From Bacteroidia bacterium (GTDB lineage: Bacteria; Bacteroidota; Ignavibacteria; UBA10030): a stretch of DNA of 64,000 bases. A program made the translations under genes and the position numbers. The DNA is taken from positions 103,414-167,413 of the forward strand of contig BQML01000008.1 of assembly GCA_022180565.1 (NCBI GenBank), given 5' to 3'. Shown in pieces: positions 62,021 to 64,000 of the stretch. Each line of letters opens with the position of its first letter. The stretch's first letter is position 1. Under the pieces are notes generated by a model, which was not told where the DNA came from, did not search any database, and saw only the letters and a list, made by a program, of their open reading frames with translations.

Positions 62021-62380
62021 TTAGAGTATCGTTTTGACCAGTTTCACCAAATCGTCCACATCAAACGGCTTTGTCATATACCCTGCTGCGCCGAGACTGC
62101 GGGCGCGTTGTTCGCTGACAATGTCGTCGAGCGCCGTAAGGCAGATGAAGGGAACAGTCTTATTCTTTCTGTCTGCCTTGATGGTTTCCATCATCGAAAA
62201 CCCATCCATGGAGGTGAGCTTGATGTCCGAAATGATCAGGTCCGGCCGGAAACCGGGAAGAACTTCAAGCGCTTCTTCGGCAGATGTGGATTTGCGGACC
62301 ACAAATCCCTCTTCCTCAAGGACCGTGGCCAATACGTTCACAAGCATCTCCTCATCTTCCACCAGAAGGATGTGCTTCAT
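62021..62380 (-). CDS. Single-domain response regulator (PleD/CheY-like)
   Basis: 119 residues. Receiver only: acidic E8-D9-E10, phospho-acceptor D52 in LIISDIKLTSMDG, threonine in VPFICLTALDD, and lysine in AGYMTKPFDVDDLV. No output domain. It resembles the stand-alone receiver at 30570-30965 but is a different type. No kinase adjacent. Its stop codon abuts the CTTGAAC word repeat. Confidence 0.9.
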   Translation of the reverse strand: MKHILLVEDEEMLVNVLATVLEEEGFVVRKSTSAEEALEVLPGFRPDLIISDIKLTSMDGFSMMETIKADRKNKTVPFICLTALDDIVSEQRARSLGAAGYMTKPFDVDDLVKLVKTIL

Positions 62381-62481
62381 GGGAGGAATCCTTTCAGGTT
62401 GGGAGATGGCCCCGTGGAGGGGTCAAGAACTACCTAGGGAAGGTAAGCGAGGGAGGTTTAGGGGGGTATGATAGAGCGCAC

Positions 62482-62667
62482 AAGTCGGAGGTCAGAGTTC
62501 AGAGATCAGATAGGCGCAGGCAGGAGGTCGAAGGACCAGAGGGTTGGTGGCAAATAAGGGCCGAAAACGGCGTCGAATTTGACCACCTTCCAGCCCCAAA
62601 TAACTGACTTCTGACCTCTGACCTCTGACTTCTGACATCTGACCTCTGACTCCTGACCTCTGACTTC
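62482..62667. repeat. Heptamer-word element, family D (nine TGACYTC repeats with inverted arm)
   Basis: Nine tandem 7-base words run without interruption from 62605 to 62667: TGACTTC, TGACCTC, TGACCTC, TGACTTC, TGACATC, TGACCTC, TGACTCC, TGACCTC, TGACTTC. The reverse-complement words (GGTCAGAGTTCAGAGATCAGA) lie at 62490-62510, and about 94 bases separate the arms. It sits between the receiver gene start and the amidohydrolase stop and fills the 298-base gap. Confidence 0.88.
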
Positions 62668-62678
62668 TGTTCCCCGCT

Positions 62679-64000
62679 CTACTTCTGATAAACAACCCTT
62701 CCCCCCACCATCGTCAGAACAACCTCTGTTCTATCGATCATGACAGGATCAATGGTCAAAATATCATTCGAAAGTACGACCAGGTCGGCGAATTTCCCCG
62801 GCGTGATGGAGCCTTTTTCAGCCTCGGCAAATTCGGCATACGCATTGTTAATCGTGTAGGCCTCAATCGCCTCCCGCACGGTGACCTTTTGCTCCGGGAA
62901 CCAACCATCCGGGTTCAGCCCGTCCGTCGTGCGCCTGGTCACAGCGGCATAGATGCCCAGGAGCGGATTGAGCGGAGCGACGGTCCAGTCGCTGCCAAAC
63001 GTCATCAGGACTCCGGCGTCGAGAAAACTGCGGAAGGCATACGTAGACCTGCAGCGCTCGCGGCCGATGCGCTTCTCGGCCCACCGGCCATCATCGATGG
63101 CATGATAGGGCTGAACCGAAGCAATGACGCCCAGAGAAGCAAAACGGGCAAGATCCGAGGGGCGAATGTGCTGGGCATGCTCGATTCTGAATCTTCGATC
63201 CCACGCGGGATTATCACGAAGAATGGCCGCAAAAAGGTCGAGAATCCTGCTGTTGGCGCTATCGCCGATCGCATGAATCGAAAGTTGAAGACCGGCCTTA
63301 TCTGACTGGCGAGCCCATGCCTCCAACCGGCCGTCAAGGAGGATGTCGCTTGGAAGACCCTTCGTGTTTGGATCGGACGTGTAGGGCTCAAAGAACAGCG
63401 CGGTCGATGAACCGAGCGACCCGTCGGCAAACCCCTTGAGTGATCCGAGCCTTACCCATTCGTCCCCAAAAGGCACCTGAATCCCTGTACGGGCAAGATG
63501 CTCGCCTTCGCCAATGGGCAGGCGGCAGAAGAACCGCGCTGTGAGCTCACCCGACCTGCGCAACCTCGTGTAAACGCGAACATCGGCGGACGAGGACATG
63601 TCCTGAATACTCGTCAGCCCCAGCTTGCGGGCCTCGGCAAGTGCGAGGCGTACGGCATCCATCCGCTCTTCTTCGGACGCATCAGGGATCTTCCTGTACA
63701 CAAAGCTCATCGCCTCGTCCTTCAGAACTCCCGTCGGCTCACCCGTTGCAGGATCGCGCACGATCGATCCTCCAGGCGGATCCGGTGTGTCTTTCGTGAC
63801 ACCGGCGATCTTCAGAGCAAGACTGTTGGCCAGCGCCATGTGCCCGTCGTACCGGTTAACGAACACCGGAGTCTGCGAAGTGAACGCATCGATGAGCTCC
63901 TTGGTGGGCAGATCACCACCCGGCCAGTTGTCATGATCCCAATCGCCTCCCGTAATCCAGCGCTGGGGATATTTCTCCGCCCTCTCGCGAATTCTCTCTG
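62679..64000 (-). CDS. YtcJ-like amidohydrolase (5' end beyond window)
   Basis: At least 440 residues; the frame stays open to the right edge, with [18 protein letters not shown] upstream of any start in the window, so the N-terminus and first metal-binding HxH are missing. Visible family texts are [92 protein letters not shown] and a C-terminal [14 protein letters not shown]. These enzymes hydrolyse amide or related bonds with a metal ion; substrates vary. A signal peptide cannot be judged. Confidence 0.92.
   Translation of the reverse strand, partial: ERIRERAEKYPQRWITGGDWDHDNWPGGDLPTKELIDAFTSQTPVFVNRYDGHMALANSLALKIAGVTKDTPDPPGGSIVRDPATGEPTGVLKDEAMSFVYRKIPDASEEERMDAVRLALAEARKLGLTSIQDMSSSADVRVYTRLRRSGELTARFFCRLPIGEGEHLARTGIQVPFGDEWVRLGSLKGFADGSLGSSTALFFEPYTSDPNTKGLPSDILLDGRLEAWARQSDKAGLQLSIHAIGDSANSRILDLFAAILRDNPAWDRRFRIEHAQHIRPSDLARFASLGVIASVQPYHAIDDGRWAEKRIGRERCRSTYAFRSFLDAGVLMTFGSDWTVAPLNPLLGIYAAVTRRTTDGLNPDGWFPEQKVTVREAIEAYTINNAYAEFAEAEKGSITPGKFADLVVLSNDILTIDPVMIDRTEVVLTMVGGRVVYQK

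Noticed and set aside
62605..62667. Possible CRISPR array
   Set aside because: Repeats are only 7 bases and contiguous with no spacers, and no cas gene is present.

Overview
The window looks like a chromosomal segment from an uncultured or little-studied member of the Bacteroidota/Chlorobiota/Ignavibacteriota (FCB) branch. The evidence is a full-length type IX secretion translocon gene (SprA/Sov), a PorX-type response regulator fused to a PglZ phosphatase domain, and a secreted protein with a type A sorting domain. By eye the GC content is moderately high (mid-50s percent). Several recognisable promoters are of the ordinary TTGACA/TATAAT kind and several genes carry clear GGAGG ribosome binding sites. 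Both argue against the classical Bacteroidia, whose promoters and translation signals differ. No rRNA, tRNA, CRISPR array or transposase gene was seen.

Layout. Positions 1-13887 (minus strand) are a surface polysaccharide operon: a dTDP-sugar epimerase-like cupin, RfbB, an outer membrane SLBB exporter, a Wzz-like chain-length protein, a Wzy-like polymerase, several glycosyltransferases, an initiating sugar-phosphate transferase, a DegT aminotransferase, a DPM1-like transferase and a glycosyltransferase fused to membrane and Rossmann domains that runs off the left edge. Positions 14076-23427 are housekeeping genes in two operons (lytR_C-rsfS-argS and porX-tsaE-tsaB-accD-arginase-panC-nucleotidyltransferase), separated by a small self-contained unit for a predicted envelope protein. 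Positions 23542-30426 are sprA, followed upstream by pdxH plus a lone receiver protein. Positions 31813-34265 are an LptF/LptG permease pair, and 34299-35645 a T9SS cargo protein. Positions 35874-42878 are a TetR-controlled ABC-2 exporter operon with its own fusion protein and TolC. Positions 43077-50319 are accessory genes: a DEAD-box helicase, a frameshifted NTF2-like gene, a DUF4386-SDR pair, a GxxExxY nuclease-like gene and a Tat-exported GH42-like protein. Positions 50684-58788 hold a TPR protein, an M24 peptidase, a lysine 2,3-aminomutase, a GNAT enzyme, two ATP-grasp ligases and a zinc-ribbon protein. The right end carries recG, a secreted DUF1059-like protein, a receiver protein and a partial YtcJ-like amidohydrolase.

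Two things stand out. First, the intergenic regions from about 31.6 kb onward carry a set of previously unlabelled elements built from degenerate short tandem words, mostly 7 nt long, arranged as inverted arms around a short centre. At least four word families can be recognised. One family (core GTGAxCCGCC...GAGCATT) recurs three times. Another flanks the GxxExxY gene as a pair of direct repeats and recurs a third time elsewhere. A related inverted repeat sits in frame inside the T9SS cargo gene, and other copies supply stop codons to neighbouring genes. Second, the locus with lysine 2,3-aminomutase, GNAT, two ATP-grasp ligases and an M24 peptidase reads as a candidate uncharacterised beta-lysine conjugation pathway with a good promoter at its head.
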